Assembly (NCBI GenBank): GCA_030448185.1
Contig: JAUJNL010000012.1
Location: 17,077-81,076, forward strand
DNA length: 64,000 nt
Reading direction: 5' to 3'
Source of the DNA: Cytophagales bacterium
Lineage (GTDB): Bacteria; Bacteroidota; Bacteroidia; Cytophagales; 172606-1
Position numbers and translations under genes: made by a program
Notes under the pieces: model-generated
The model's database searches: none
Seen by the model: the letters and a program-made list of their open reading frames with translations, nothing else
Told to the model about the DNA's origin: nothing
In this document: positions 8,981 through 18,828 of the stretch, piece after piece
How positions within the stretch are numbered: the first letter of the stretch is position 1
How the letters are laid out: each line of letters starts with the position of its first letter

Positions 8981-9179
8981 AGATCCCTTCTTTTAGGGTT
9001 CGTACCAGCCCACCCTTTATTTGCACGTAGCATAAAGACGACAAGCCGTGAGAAAAATACCTGTATACCTGAGTAAGTTGAGTATTTCCTAGCCTTTCTC
9101 TTTTCATACCTGTTCATCCCAGGCCTTTTAACTCACAACCAATCATTTTAACTATTTCTTATTCAAATAGCTATCCGAT

Positions 9180-10844
9180 ATGAAAAACGCTTTCTTCCTT
9201 TGCTTGCTGCTAAGCCATATTACCACTTTTGCCCGGCCAGCCATTACCGAAAATCAAAAACTGGAGAGCTTGGCTAAAGTTTGGGGCTTCCTGAAGTATT
9301 ATCATCCTCAGGTAGCCAAAGGCAAAATCGATTGGGATCAGGAACTGATTCAAAAGATGCCATTAGTAACCAAGGCGGCTACTCCCCAGGAATTAAGCCA
9401 GGTATACATAAGCTGGATTAATCAGCTTGGCAAAGTAAAACGTTGCGGGAAATGTGATAATAAGCAGATTGCTGACAGTCTAAGCCTTAACCTGGATCTT
9501 GACTGGGTCTACGATTCTACCTTATTTACTCCCGAGTTAACGCAACAGTTAGATTACATCCGAAAGAACCGGAATCAGAAGAAGAATTATTATGTCAACT
9601 ACCTTTATCCTTTATTTCCCGGACAGGCAGCATTCAAAAATGAGAAAAAGTACGAAGGAATGGAATTCCCTGCCGAAGAGTACCGCTTGCTGGGCCTGTT
9701 CCGGTATTGGAACATTATTAACTATTTTTACCCTTGTAAATACACGATTGACGAGGATTGGAACACTGTGCTCGCGGATATGCTTCCCAAATTCAGAAAT
9801 GCGGCTACTCCCATGGAATATCATCTAGCCATGCTGGAACTTATAGCAAGTATCCACGACAGCCATGCCTGGTTTAATACAAAATATACGTACCGATATT
9901 TTGGCCTCTACCGGGTGCCGTTTCGATTCAAAATCATTGATAATAAAGCAGTGGTTACTGGTTTTTACAATGACTCATTAGCCCGGCTTAATGATATTCG
10001 CTATGGCGACGTAATTACGCACGTTGAGGACAAAACTGTTAATGAGGTATTACAGCCCAAACTAAAATACATTAGTGCTTCTAATTACGCAACGCAACTC
10101 AGAAATGCCAGCGGCGTGATTTTCAGTGGTTCTACTGATTCTGTTAGAATGACTTTTGAGCGTAATGGCAACATCTACACCAAATCCGTTAAGCGATATT
10201 TTCCTTATTTGGTTGCTAACCGGAATTTGCAAGCCAGTAAGGCGCAGCCCTGGAAATGGATCAGTAAGGATATAGGCTACGTGAATATGGACGAAATATC
10301 ACCCAAACAGGTTAAGATCATGATGAATGAGTTCCGGGATATAAAGGCCATCATTTTTGATATCCGGAATTACCCTAAGCCCATTGGTCATAATGTTGCT
10401 GCCTATCTCAATAAGGATAAAAGCACCTATGCCAACTTTACCTATCCTGATCTTTCTTATCCGGGTATCAACAAGCGAAAGTCGGCCTGGAAAGCAGGAA
10501 GAAAGAATAATAAAAATGTTTATCCGGGGCAAGCAGTGCTGCTATTTAATGAAGATACGCAAAGTCGGGCTGAGTTTACCTGTATGGCCCTCCAATCGGC
10601 TCCCAAAGTTATCGGCGTAGGTAGTCAGACAGCGGGGGCCGTGGGAAACATAACCCGTATTGTTTTTCCGGGTGGCTATGAAACCACTATAACCGGAATG
10701 GGTGCATATTACCCTGATGGTCGTCCGACTCAACGGATTGGGATTGTACCTGATATTGAGGTAAAGCCCACTATTGAAGGAATACGGTCTGGCAAAGATG
10801 AAGTGCTAGAACGTGCCTTGCAGTATTTGCAAACGGGAAAATAG
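9180..10844 (+). CDS. Secreted S41-family (tail-specific-like) peptidase
   Basis: 554 residues. A signal peptide (MKNAFFLCLLLSHITTFA) is followed by a helical N-terminal region (WGFLKYYHPQVAKGKIDWD is typical of Bacteroidota S41 proteins) and a PDZ-like part (LNDIRYGDVITHVEDKTV, about 285-300). The catalytic domain follows, with DIRNYP in the oxyanion strand region, the presumed nucleophile Ser in TQSRAEFTCMAL and GSQTAGAVGN. The usual Lys of the CtpA dyad is not at its normal place. The end IGIVPDIEVKPT is typical of the family. It is exported and degrades unfolded or tagged substrates. The frame is intact. Confidence 0.87.
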   Translation: MKNAFFLCLLLSHITTFARPAITENQKLESLAKVWGFLKYYHPQVAKGKIDWDQELIQKMPLVTKAATPQELSQVYISWINQLGKVKRCGKCDNKQIADSLSLNLDLDWVYDSTLFTPELTQQLDYIRKNRNQKKNYYVNYLYPLFPGQAAFKNEKKYEGMEFPAEEYRLLGLFRYWNIINYFYPCKYTIDEDWNTVLADMLPKFRNAATPMEYHLAMLELIASIHDSHAWFNTKYTYRYFGLYRVPFRFKIIDNKAVVTGFYNDSLARLNDIRYGDVITHVEDKTVNEVLQPKLKYISASNYATQLRNASGVIFSGSTDSVRMTFERNGNIYTKSVKRYFPYLVANRNLQASKAQPWKWISKDIGYVNMDEISPKQVKIMMNEFRDIKAIIFDIRNYPKPIGHNVAAYLNKDKSTYANFTYPDLSYPGINKRKSAWKAGRKNNKNVYPGQAVLLFNEDTQSRAEFTCMALQSAPKVIGVGSQTAGAVGNITRIVFPGGYETTITGMGAYYPDGRPTQRIGIVPDIEVKPTIEGIRSGKDEVLERALQYLQTGK

Positions 10845-10854
10845 GATAAAAGAC

Positions 10855-10881
10855 AAAGCCCCGGCATCACGCTGGGGCTTT
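10855..10881. terminator. Terminator between S41 gene and sucD
   Basis: 8-bp stem AAAGCCCC/GGGGCTTT, 11-nt loop, located between the two convergent genes. Confidence 0.65.
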
Positions 10882-10909
10882 ATCGTTTATGGGAAGGTAA
10901 AACTTCCGT

Positions 10910-11776
10910 TTACGCAGTCACGCCTTTCAGGGCTTTTACCATCGTTTCACCAATCAGGGCGGAGACTCTACCACATGGACGCCGCACTCACGCAAGATCC
11001 GCATTTTAGCTTCGGCGGTATCATCCGCGCCGCCAATAATAACACCGGCATGACCCATCCGGCGGCCCTTAGGAGCAGTCTGACCGGCAATGAACCCAAC
11101 TACGGGTTTGCGGTTGCCATTCGCCTTAATCCAGTGGGCTGCTTCAGCTTCCATGCCACCGCCAATCTCACCGATCATCACGATGCCTTCCGTTTCGGGA
11201 TCATTCATCAGCAGTTCAACGGCTTCTTTCGTAGTCGTTCCGATAATGGGGTCGCCACCAATCCCGATAGCCGTAGTCTGACCTAAGCCAGCTTTGGTTA
11301 ACTGGTCGACTGCTTCGTACGTAAGGGTACCGGATTTGGAAACGAGTCCTATTCGGCCTTTTTTGAAGATAAATCCCGGCATAATGCCTACTTTACATTC
11401 TTCGGCCGTGATGATACCGGGGCGATCAACCGAACACCCTTGCGCTTGATGTATTCCTTGGCATAGATCATATCCGGGTGGGAATGCCTTCGGTAATAGT
11501 CACGATTAGTCCGATTCCCGCATCGGCTGCCTCCATGATGGCATCAGCCGCAAATGCCGGGGGTACAAAGATGATGGAAACATCCGCACCGTTTCGCGTA
11601 CCGCGTCTTCTACGGTATTGAATACGGGACGATCCAGATGCTTACTCCCCCTTTGCCTGGGGTTACACCGCCCACTACCTGGGTACCATACTCAATCATT
11701 TGTCCGGCATGGAAAGACCCTTCGGAGCCGGTAAAGCCCTGTACAATAATGCGGGAATTTTTATTGACTAAAACAT
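10910..11776 (-). CDS. sucD: Succinyl-CoA ligase alpha subunit, frame-broken
   Basis: The central frame (11382-10954) encodes [16 protein letters not shown], the [10 protein letters not shown] loop, VMIGEIGGG and [18 protein letters not shown]; the last holds the phosphorylated His. The N-terminal part reads [16 protein letters not shown] and [14 protein letters not shown] in other frames. The C-terminal end [16 protein letters not shown] follows a break near 10955 and stops at 10910. The total span equals about 289 codons, the normal SucD length, so indels almost cancel. Breaks lie near 11400-11450, 11600, 11770 and 10955. A TCA-cycle enzyme in this state points to sequence error. SucD makes the CoA-binding subunit; sucC is not in the window. 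Confidence 0.88.
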
Positions 11777-12031
11777 ATGAGGATTCAGTTAAAGTTTTGG
11801 CAAAAATAGGCTTAAATGGGAGAAAGCAAAATTATGTACCCATTTGCTGCGATGCTTACCAATTGATTAATGCTTCAGTAAATGAATAAATTAAATGGAT
11901 AAATTGCTCACGCATCACGAATGGCTTTACCTGATGCGGAACTTTGGACAACTGATTTATAACTTTACGTCAACAAAATTATTTAATTGCCAGCAATTAG
12001 GCATTGTCACATCACTTCATCAGTTATTTAT

Positions 12032-12955
12032 ATGGTTATTTACAACAATAAAGAATGGTTTAATTCTCTGATTAACTTTTACCGGAGTTATATCATCCGG
12101 GTATTGCTCCGCTACGTACTCATTATGGGCCTGATCACTACGATTATATGCGTGCTGATTTTGGACGTGTTTAAAACTGGTATCCGGTTTCATTCCGGTA
12201 CGTTCTCCCTACTGGGCATTGTACTGAGTATTTTACTGGTATTCCGGACCAATACGGCGTATGACCGCTGGTGGGAAGGTCGCAAGCAATGGGGCAGCCT
12301 GGTCAATACGAGCCGTAATATTGCCCTGTCTTTGCATACGTTACTGGAACGCACCGATACCCAAAACCGGGATTTCTTCTCCAAGCACCTGGCTAACTTT
12401 GCCATTGCTCTGAAAGAACACCTCCGTACAGGCGTGAAACTGGAAGAACTTCACCACCTGACGGACCCGGAAAAACAAACCTACGGACGTCGGCAGCATA
12501 TTCCTAATTTCATCCTCAGCCAGCTATACGAAGGCGTGCAGGAGCTTTACCGGGCCGGGGTAATCAGCGGCTATGACCTGATGCAGTTAAAAACGCACGT
12601 TGGTACCCTGACCGATATACTAGGCGCCTGCGAACGGATCAAAAAAACGCCCATTCCCTTTTCCTACAATATTTATATCAAAACATTTATTCTGGCCTAC
12701 GCAATCATGCTGCCTTTTGGATTGATCGAAGAATTCGGGTATTATACGATTCCAGTGGTCATGCTGATTTTCTTTGCCTTCGTGGGCGTAGAGTTACTGG
12801 CCGAGGAAATCGAAGATCCTTTTGAACTGGACTGTAATGACTTGCCTACTGGCACAATCGCCACAACCATCGGCAATAATGTAGCTGAAATTTTGTGCTT
12901 GTTTAGCGAAGCGGAAAAGGAAGAAAAACGGGAGTTATTTGAAAAAATATTTTAA
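12032..12955 (+). CDS. Bestrophin-family (UPF0187) anion channel protein
   Basis: 307 residues from ATG 12032 (MVIYNNKEWFN). An upstream TTG at 11987 adds 15 residues that do not fit the family. Membrane segments are near 20-60 and 215-260. Family motifs seen: FRTNTAYDRWWEGRKQWG, LPFGLIEEFGYYTIP and the conserved AEEIEDPFELDCNDLPT near the C-terminus. Bacterial homologues form pentameric ion channels in the inner membrane. It stands alone with 250 bp of AT-rich DNA upstream. Confidence 0.9.
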   Translation: MVIYNNKEWFNSLINFYRSYIIRVLLRYVLIMGLITTIICVLILDVFKTGIRFHSGTFSLLGIVLSILLVFRTNTAYDRWWEGRKQWGSLVNTSRNIALSLHTLLERTDTQNRDFFSKHLANFAIALKEHLRTGVKLEELHHLTDPEKQTYGRRQHIPNFILSQLYEGVQELYRAGVISGYDLMQLKTHVGTLTDILGACERIKKTPIPFSYNIYIKTFILAYAIMLPFGLIEEFGYYTIPVVMLIFFAFVGVELLAEEIEDPFELDCNDLPTGTIATTIGNNVAEILCLFSEAEKEEKRELFEKIF

Positions 12956-13105
12956 GATGATAGGCTGATCGGTGGATGTGCCAATGGGCGGGCAAGTCCC
13001 CATCTTCCGTAATGATAACGTTAATGACCAGTTAATCAGCTTTGGCCAATCACCCGTAATGCAAAGATACTGGTTCAAGGCCTGCAACTTTCAACCTATA
13101 CCTGT

Positions 13106-15436
13106 TTGAATTCAAATCAGAAAGTAAGCGAACTGCTGGCCCGCCTGGAGGCATTAAGTCAATCGGTAGAAGGGCAACAGCAGGAAATCCGGCTGATCCG
13201 GCAGGAGCTCCGGCAACTGCTGGCCCCTGCCGATGCGCCACCTCAGGTTGAATCATCCATTTTACCGGAAGAAAGCTTTCGAAAAACGGCACCCCCCACT
13301 CCGATAGTGCCATCAGCGGTAACTTCCGAAAACGGTCCCGTGTACCGGGCCCCTTACGCCAAACCAGTTATTCCTCCGGCTCCGGCCGCGGGCAAACGGA
13401 ATCTGGAAGAATACATCGGCGGTAACCTGATCAATAAGATTGGTATTGAAATACTGGTACTGGGCGTGGGTATTTTTCTGAACTATGCCATTGAAAACGA
13501 CTTGATCAGCCCTGCCATGCGGATCGTGCTGGGGGCGGTGGCTGGTTTATTGCTCGTAGGATTGGCTTACCGGCTTAAGAAGGATTATCATGCCTACAGT
13601 GCTGTACTACTTAGCGGCGGCGTAGCTACGCTGTATTTCAGCACCTACGTAGCCTACGATTTCTATAGCCTGTTGCCCCACGCAATTGCCTTTATCCTGA
13701 TGCTGGCGGTAACTATTTTTACGGTATATGCCGCTATTAAATTTGATCAGCAGGTAATCGGTGTCATGGGACAGGCAGGCGCTTATGCAGTGCCTTTGTT
13801 GCTGAGCCAGGGTTCGGGACAAGTGGCGGTTCTGTTTACCTATATGGTTATTATTAACGGCGGCATTGCCTGGGTAGCTTTCAGTAGAAATTGGCCGCTG
13901 ATGAATGCAACTGCCTTTGTACTCACCTGGCTGACGTTCGGCGGCTGGTTTGCCCTGGTGTTCGTTGCGGACAAGCACCTCCCGATTGCCCTGATTTTCG
14001 GTTTCCTGTTTTTTGCCCTTTTTTACGTTATACTGGCTTTCTATCAATTGCCTCATGCCCATCTGCAAAAGCGTAATACCGCTTTTCTGCTGCTAAATGC
14101 TTCATTGTTCTATCTCTTTGGGTACCTGGCACTGGATGCCTCGGCATTTGCCCATTTGGGCGGTACCTTTACGCTGCTGGTAGCCTTGCTGCACGGCGGC
14201 GTAGCCTGGCTGTTTTACCATAGGGGGGCTTCTCCCCTCTTTTACGTGTCGTTGGCCCTGTCCATCACATTCCTGACGATTGCCATTCCCGTGCAGTTCA
14301 ATCAGGCCCCGGTTACGTTGCTGTGGGCTACCGAAGCGGTAGTATTGTACTGGATCAGTCTACGGTCCCGGACGGAATTGTTTGCCTCTTTTGCCGCGGC
14401 GCTGGTGCTGCTTTCCAGCTTCAGCCTGATGGCCAACTGGAGTTCCTATACCACTGATCCCCTTCAAGGGCTTCCGTTCCTATTGAACCGGTACTTTATG
14501 GCCGCTCTATGGGTAACTGCTTCCCAGATTATAATCAGGCGGCTGGCCTCGAAATACCAGGAACCATCCGGCAGCTATTTGGCAGATCTTTTCAAAACGG
14601 CGTTACCCGTCATTACGGGCCTGTTGCTATACAGTGCCTTTTTTCTGGAAATCAATCACTATTTCAACTACCGGATTAGTCAGTTGACCACTTCTAAACC
14701 GGAAGCAAATCTGCTGGTCATCAATGACCTCGAAAATCTGCGCCAGCTCTGCCTGATTAGTTTCTCGGCCCTGTATATAACTATAGCCGGTCTGCTGGCT
14801 ATTCGGTTACGTGCCGGCAAAGCCTGGAATCAGGCCGCACTGGGGTTGGCTTTATTGGTAGTAATCTGGTGGCTGGTAGCCGGACTGGGTGCTGCGGAAG
14901 ATCTTAGGGAGAGTTATATGCAGACCAACGCTGGTGCCGTTTCCTTCTATCTATGGATCAGGTACGTGGGCTACACCAGCGTAGGCGTTATGCTCTTCCT
15001 GGGAACCCGGATTCTCCGTACGGTTTCCCCTACCAAAGACCATCCCCTGCTCCGGCTATTCACGATTGCGGTTCATACTTTTGTACTGGCCGTCCTCAGC
15101 GCCGAATTGCTGCAATTGTCGATGTGGCTCGGACGGAGTGACCTAACTTCCCGCAAGCAGTGGGCGCAAAAGGTAGGTTTCAGCGTGTTATGGGGCCTCT
15201 ACTCGCTGGGACTGGTGGCCTATGGCTTCCGGGGAAAACAAAAGCTGCTCCGGTTCATGGGCATTGGCCTGTTTGCCATTACGCTGACGAAGCTTTTCCT
15301 GTTTGATCTGAGTAATATTCCTACCATTGGCAAAATCATTGCCTTCGTGGGCCTGGGTATACTATTGCTAATCATTTCCTTCCTGTATCAGAAATATAAA
15401 TCCGTTATTCTGGGGGAAGAAGAACCGGCGGAATAG
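13106..15436 (+). CDS. DUF2339 polytopic membrane protein
   Basis: About 776 residues. The N-terminus is a short coiled coil (SELLARLEALSQSVEGQQQEIRL) and a Pro-rich linker, then NLEEYIGGNLINKIGIEILVLGVGIFL begins about 20 closely packed membrane helices. The EXXIGGNxxxKIGI motif before helix 1 is typical of DUF2339. The function of the family is not established. The frame opens with TTG at 13106 and no in-frame ATG is near, so either TTG is used or a base is missing just upstream. Otherwise the frame is intact. Confidence 0.85.
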   Translation: MNSNQKVSELLARLEALSQSVEGQQQEIRLIRQELRQLLAPADAPPQVESSILPEESFRKTAPPTPIVPSAVTSENGPVYRAPYAKPVIPPAPAAGKRNLEEYIGGNLINKIGIEILVLGVGIFLNYAIENDLISPAMRIVLGAVAGLLLVGLAYRLKKDYHAYSAVLLSGGVATLYFSTYVAYDFYSLLPHAIAFILMLAVTIFTVYAAIKFDQQVIGVMGQAGAYAVPLLLSQGSGQVAVLFTYMVIINGGIAWVAFSRNWPLMNATAFVLTWLTFGGWFALVFVADKHLPIALIFGFLFFALFYVILAFYQLPHAHLQKRNTAFLLLNASLFYLFGYLALDASAFAHLGGTFTLLVALLHGGVAWLFYHRGASPLFYVSLALSITFLTIAIPVQFNQAPVTLLWATEAVVLYWISLRSRTELFASFAAALVLLSSFSLMANWSSYTTDPLQGLPFLLNRYFMAALWVTASQIIIRRLASKYQEPSGSYLADLFKTALPVITGLLLYSAFFLEINHYFNYRISQLTTSKPEANLLVINDLENLRQLCLISFSALYITIAGLLAIRLRAGKAWNQAALGLALLVVIWWLVAGLGAAEDLRESYMQTNAGAVSFYLWIRYVGYTSVGVMLFLGTRILRTVSPTKDHPLLRLFTIAVHTFVLAVLSAELLQLSMWLGRSDLTSRKQWAQKVGFSVLWGLYSLGLVAYGFRGKQKLLRFMGIGLFAITLTKLFLFDLSNIPTIGKIIAFVGLGILLLIISFLYQKYKSVILGEEEPAE

Positions 15437-15444
15437 GGAGCTTA

Positions 15445-15819
15445 AGTGGATGTGCTGATTAGATCATGTGCTGATGTGCTGATAATCTCTTATGAAGAAC
15501 TTATTTTATAATTTATTTCGTCGTGGTGCTTAATTCCAAGTTGTTTGTAAAATGATTCATTTGTAACCTACTTCGGTCGACGGCTCTGCTTACTGGATAT
15601 TTCTTGCCATTAAGACCCAAATGGGTGTACAACAAATTGCCGATTGTTCATCCGCATTTATAATGCGGAACAACATGAAGAACCGACTAAATAGGTAATG
15701 CTAAACGCTAAAGGTTAAATGAATGAAGTTATAAAATAGAATAATCAACAGTTTTACACTTATCCCATTGCGCATTCATCATTAGCACATCAGCACATGA
15801 TCTAATCAGCACATCCACT
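15445..15819. repeat. 375-bp element bounded by 36-bp perfect inverted repeats
   Basis: The sequence at 15445-15480 is the exact reverse complement of 15784-15819 and is built from GATGTGCTGAT words. Between them lie about 300 bp of AT-rich DNA without a gene, including a palindrome GTTCATCCGCATTT..AATGCGGAAC at about 15640-15675 that recurs inside the element at 42507. Looser copies of the GATGTGCTGAT word occur near 1495, 35369, 59885 and 60040. Confidence 0.75.
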
Positions 15820-15841
15820 CAATCATCTATTTAATCTTCGT

Positions 15842-16806
15842 ATGTCCCTCTCTCCCCCCTTATCTGTCCCAACCCTGGCAACGATTCAGGAGGCCCATGC
15901 CCGGATAAAACCTTATATCCACCAAACCCCGGTACTCTCTTCGGGCAGCCTCAATGCCATCGCGGGTGCCGAAGTTTATTTTAAATGCGAAAACCTGCAG
16001 AAAATCGGTGCTTTTAAAATACGGGGTGGACTGAACGCCGTGCTTTCGTTACCGGAGGAAGAAAGACGTAATGGCGTGGCTACGCATTCTTCCGGGAACC
16101 ATGCCCAGGCCATTGCCTACGCTGCCCGCGAGGTAGGGGTAAAAGCCTACATTGTGATGCCGCGAACTGCACCGGAGATCAAGCAGAAGGCAGTAGCCGG
16201 CTACGGAGCCGAAGGTATTTTGTGTGAACCTACGCTTCAGAGCCGCGAAGATACCTTGCAGGCGGTAGTAGCCGCACCGGGAGCCGCTTTGTGCATCCCT
16301 TCGACGACTACCGGGTGATCGCCGGACAGGCAACTGCGGCGAAAGAACTACTGGAAGAAATTCGGGATTGAACGGTGTAATGGCACCTGTCGGCGGCGGC
16401 GGATTGCTAAGCGGAACGGCACTGGCCGTGCATTACCTGGCGCATATGGGACGAACGCGTAATCGCCGGAGAACCCGAAGGAGCCAACGATGCGTTCCGT
16501 TCGCTGCAAGCGAGAAGTGTACCGCCCCATTTTGGTGGTTAACACGATTGCCGATGGATTGCTTACCACCCTGAGCAGTAACACCTTTGCGATTATCCAG
16601 CAATACGTGGGTGGGATCATTACCGTAACTGACCGGAAATTATTGCCGCCATGCGGCTAATCTGGGGATGGATGAAGGCAAAATTCGAGCCTTCGCCCGC
16701 CGTACCGTTTGCTGCCGTACTGAAAGAGAAACTTTTGCGGGTAAAAAGTAGGCATCATTCTATCGGAGGCAATGTGGATCTGGACAAATTGCCTTTCAAA
16801 TCCTAA
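15842..16806 (+). CDS. Threonine/serine dehydratase (PLP), frame-broken
   Basis: The N-terminal 158 residues are open. TPVLSSGSLN is followed by FKCENLQKIGAFKIRGGLNA, which carries the PLP lysine in FKIRGG, and by SSGNHAQAIAYAA. Later parts in other frames give YRVIAGQATAAKELLEE, NGVMAPVGGGGLLSGTAL (the PLP phosphate-binding glycines), EPEGANDAFRSLQA, ADGLLTTLSSNTF and the end GGNVDLDKLPFKS. The length (about 322 codons) fits short catabolic dehydratases or serine racemases with no regulatory ACT part. There are at least five frame breaks after 16300, so this stretch is poorly resolved. Confidence 0.85.
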
Positions 16807-16841
16807 TTTGGCGGCAACGAAGTAAACCACTGCTACAACCA

Positions 16842-17350
16842 TGAGAAAACTCATTCTGAACCTGACGTCAGCCTGGATGGATTCATCGAAGGACCTAACG
16901 GTGAATTTGACTGGTGCCTGACCGACCAGGATTACGGCATGACCGGGTTTATGAACCGGATTGATGCCGTTTGTTCGGACGGAAAAAGCTATCAATTGCT
17001 GAAGCAGTACGAGGAGCATCCTTATCCGGATAAAAAGAAATACGTCTTCTCCGAAACCCTTCCATCCATTGACTCCTATGCCCCGGAGGTAATTACCCCG
17101 GAACGCCGCGCAGAGAGGTAACGCAATTAAAGGAGCAGCCAGGCAAAGATATCTGGCTTTATTTGGTGCCGTGCTTACTTCACATCTGCTTAACGCGGGG
17201 GCTGGTCGACGAACTCCTGTTATCTGTCCATCATTCTGTTAGGAACTGGTAAGCCCTTGTTTTCCGACATAAAGAGAGAGTTCACTGTCAGCTTTTGCAT
17301 ACCCAAGCTACACTACGGGACTGGTGCAGCCATTATCGGGTAAAAGTAAG
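16842..17350 (+). CDS. Dihydrofolate-reductase-like (RibD C-terminal) protein, frame-broken
   Basis: Starts MRKLILNLT, followed in other frames by SLDGFIEGPNGEFDW, TDQDYGMTGFMNRIDAV, KSYQLLKQYEEHPYPDKKKYVFS, DIWL and a glycine-rich turn, LLNAGLVDELLLS and LLGTGKPLF. This is the order of the YwjB/YyaP-type dihydrofolate reductase family (about 175 residues). Several single-base breaks remove a continuous frame; the C-terminal end near 17350 is approximate. It follows the dehydratase by 35 bp on the same strand. The substrate is unknown. Confidence 0.7.
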
Positions 17351-17388
17351 CAGATCGGAAAGTAGGTTATTTAGTCAATACGCCGGTT

Positions 17389-17826
17389 TTACTGTTCAAT
17401 CATCTTATGGATGTGCTTTTCAGCTCCAAACATGTTTTCGTAACAGGCCACAATGCGGTGTCCTTTATCCAGCAGGTACGTGATGCGGCGGGTAAACCGG
17501 ATCGGGGAATAGTTGCCTTGTAAAGTTCAGCTACCTGTCCATTGGTATCCGCCAGCAGGTCAAAGGGTAATTTATGAGCTTTCTTAAATTCCAGGTGGGT
17601 TTCCACCGGGTCACGGCTAATGCCGAAAACGGGAATATCCATATTCCGGAACAGGGAAAATGTATCCCGGAACTCACAGGCCTCTTTGGTACAGCCGGCG
17701 TAAAATCTTTGGGATAAAATAAATGATGCAGAAGTTGCCTTGCATGTCTGACTGAGGAGGCAAAATTACGACCGGAGGTAGAAGGCAACGTAAAATTTGG
17801 CGCGGCTGATTAATCGATAATGGCAT
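17389..17826 (-). CDS. Peroxiredoxin of the AhpC/TSA (BCP) type, frame-broken
   Basis: ATG at 17826. The family parts appear in separate frames: NFTLPSTSGRNF, IYFIPKDFTP followed by the peroxidatic Cys region CTKEACEFRD, then MDIPVFGISRDPVETHLEFK and LPFDLLADTNGQVAELY. The end KHIHKMIEQ stops at 17389. It reduces peroxides with a cysteine thiol. The length of about 146 residues is normal for BCP. Breaks occur near 17750, 17700 and 17490. Confidence 0.75.
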
Positions 17827-18040
17827 TAGGACAATGAAAAATGTTGAAGGCTAAATATTATAGGCTAAAAGATAGAGCCATTTACGCCTGTTAAGCGTTT
17901 TGGTTTAACTTACTTTTTATTGGCACCCAAATGAGCAGCCTAACGATTGGTTTGGTTCGACCGAATAATAGAACGCATAAGTAATTGGAAAACAAACCAG
18001 AACAAGTCTAATGCTGTTTCGGCCTAGTCATCCCTAAATT

Positions 18041-18729
18041 ATGATTGATCTCGAAACTAAACGGCTTTCCCGGCTGATTTCCATTCTGACGTTGCTGCAA
18101 ATCAAACAGCCCGCAGCGCTGAACTAGCTAACCGGTTTGCTGTCAGTACTCGAACCATCTATCGTGACATCAGAAGTTTAGAAAAATGCAGGCATTCCCG
18201 TGGTAATGCATGAAGAAAGGGATATTCATTGCTGGAGGTACCGTCTTCCGCGGTCATGTTTACCGAAGGCGAGGCCAATGCCCTGGTAACCGCCGAACAG
18301 TTCATTCTCATCAATAAAGACGCGTCTCTGGTGAAAGAATATGGGCAAGCCGTGAACAAAGTAAAAGCCATCTTGCGGAATAGTGCCCGAGACAAAGCAA
18401 ACCTGCTTGCCAGCCGCATTAAAATTTATCCCGCTACTTCGCCTGAATCTACAAGCGACTATCTATCCGCCATCCAGCATGCGCTGACCAATTATAACCT
18501 GGTCCAGATGCAGTATCAGTCTTCTTCCAGTGCATATACCAGCCGGGTAGTCGAACCCTTTGCCTTACTTAATACGCAAGCAAACTGGTTGTTGATAGGC
18601 TGGTGTCACCTCAGAAAAGCTTACCGGGTTTTCCGGCTGGACCGAATTGTGAAACTGACGGTTTCAGAAGAAAAGTTTACCTCTCATTCAATGACGTTGA
18701 AGGAATATTTTAGAAAATACCACGAATAA
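18041..18729 (+). CDS. YafY-type HTH/WYL transcriptional regulator, frame-broken near the N-terminus
   Basis: Start MIDLETKRLSRLISILTLLQ. The helix-turn-helix then reads AELANRFAVSTRTIYRDIRSLEKAGIP after breaks near 18110 and 18185. From about 18230 the frame is open: LLEVPSSAVMFTEGEANALVTAEQF, then the WYL core VQMQYQSSSSAYTSRVVEPFALL, NWLLIGWCHLRKAYRVFRLDRI. WYL domains sense small ligands. The next gene begins 100 bp downstream and an inverted repeat lies between, so it probably controls that gene. Confidence 0.82.
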
Positions 18730-18741
18730 TTTCAGTACCTC

Positions 18742-18757
18742 TGACATAGGGCTGTCA
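18742..18757. promoter_or_regulatory. Candidate operator TGACA-N6-TGTCA
   Basis: Perfect 5-bp inverted repeat TGACA/TGTCA with a 6-bp spacer, centred between the WYL regulator stop (18729) and the NmrA-like gene (18829). The position fits a site bound by the upstream regulator; binding is inferred. Confidence 0.45.
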
Positions 18758-18828
18758 CGGACCGCGGTTACGTTTGCCACCAGTATTGCGTCGGTTAAAC
18801 TTTATTATTCACATTAAAATCAATACCG

